Part shown: positions 63,656-64,000 of the stretch, in pieces
Layout: each line of letters begins with the position of its first letter
Numbering within the stretch: position 1 is the first letter of the stretch
From: Gammaproteobacteria bacterium Milos-ODIII6
GTDB lineage: Bacteria > Pseudomonadota > Gammaproteobacteria > Chromatiales > Chromatiaceae
Length of the DNA: 64,000 nt
Assembly: GCA_029228645.1 (NCBI GenBank)
Contig: JAPTHR010000014.1
Location: 24,168 to 88,167 of the forward strand
Reading direction: 5' to 3'
Translations under genes and position numbers: made by a program
The notes under the pieces: generated by a model
Databases searched by the model: none
Told to the model about the DNA's origin: nothing
The model's input: only the letters and a program-made list of their open reading frames with translations

Positions 63656-64000
63656 CTATTTTCGGACAAAGTGATATACGGAGTTTTTCTCCAGCTTCCC
63701 GTTCTTAAAGATTGTGTATGTTGTTTTTAGATTGTCACCCGATATCTCATGCGTTATCTTATGCACATGCCCCTCTTCGGAATTACATAACGCACTTGAT
63801 GGATCACAATTCATCGTAATTACATTTTTCGAAGAAGCAGATGCATCAAGAATTAGCTCTGGCTGGTTTTGTTTAGCGCAATAATGTGTCGCCTTGACCT
63901 GAGAACAATTTTTGAATTCGTCACAATGATACATCGTTGCCATCTCCTTGCCTGTGCCAGGTAGAAGATTCTCTTGTACTGTACTTCCTTTGCCTATGAC
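63656..64000 (-). CDS. Unrecognised cysteine-containing protein, AT-rich, possibly continuing past the edge
   Basis: An ATG at 63943 gives 95 residues, and AAGGAG better suits the ATG at 63934. However, the frame stays open to base 64000 without a stop, so a longer protein with an upstream signal peptide is possible. Visible features are five cysteines (YHCDEFKNC, HYC, MNCD, LCNSE), a beta-rich C-terminus (DNLKTTYTIFKNGKLEKNSV) and no membrane segment. Base composition is far lower in GC than the chromosome before 62140, supporting transfer with the island. I recognise no family. Confidence 0.6.
   Translation of the reverse strand, partial: VIGKGSTVQENLLPGTGKEMATMYHCDEFKNCSQVKATHYCAKQNQPELILDASASSKNVITMNCDPSSALCNSEEGHVHKITHEISGDNLKTTYTIFKNGKLEKNSVYHFVRK

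Overview
The window is a GC-rich (roughly 60-65 percent) chromosomal segment of a free-living gammaproteobacterium. BamC, SlyX, the rpsP-rimM-trmD-rplS ribosomal operon, ispG-dapA-bamC and a 1288-residue single-chain PurL all point there. A possible sulfur-globule-type envelope protein, a DsrE-like protein, MsrPQ and a TRAP-TAXI importer suggest a Chromatiales-like sulfur oxidiser. That lineage is inference; there is no rRNA gene to fix it.

Layout. 1-668: tail of a probable cytochrome c-DUF302 fusion. 723-4938 (minus): four-gene MacB-type efflux operon, divergent from argG. 6335-9952: secreted metallohydrolase, YbgA-like protein, CinA-like domain protein and two small conserved genes. 9972-15201 (minus): ICMT-like methyltransferase-hemH, an unknown protein coupled to an FKBP-methyltransferase fusion, and a Ppx/GppA phosphatase; then a Nudix gene. 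15851-16157: REP pair and a second inverted repeat. 16158-17858: AT-rich GSCFA-domain gene. 17886-28594 (minus): legionaminic acid pathway (ptmE, legH, legI, legF, legG, legC, legB), a Maf flagellin glycosyltransferase, a flagellin and fliW, with a sigma-54 promoter ahead of fliW. 29480-33047 (plus): second flagellin, flaG, fliD, fliS, fliT, with a sigma-28 promoter ahead of fliS. 33134-36179: ypjD (minus), ffh and an OmpA-like gene. 36177-37934: two different MITEs bracketing ppk2 and a small gene, each inserted at gene stop codons. 37931-44816: DUF2452 gene, ribosomal operon, ispG, HbpS-like gene, dapA, bamC. 44841-53874: YycJ-like hydrolase, J-domain/zinc-ribbon/PilZ fusion, minimal chemoreceptor, purL, slyX, msrPQ. 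54080-61988: possible sulfur-globule protein, a dead porin, TRAP-TAXI importer with UspA, PolX, DsrE-like protein and a BolA-like protein.

62142-64000 looks like one end of an integrated element. It begins with a severed 3-prime half of tRNA-Leu(CAA) and continues with a secreted rhodanese, a group II intron remnant and an AT-rich gene that runs off the edge.

How the genes cooperate. The clearest system is flagellin production and glycosylation. GDP-sugar precursors made by PtmE pass through LegB, LegC, LegH, LegG, LegI and LegF to CMP-legionaminic acid, which Maf would transfer to the flagellins. FliW, FliS and FliT chaperone filament assembly, and FliD caps it. The GSCFA protein may decorate the sugar or belong to the neighbouring mobile-looking DNA. 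No CRISPR array, rRNA or phage structural gene was seen.
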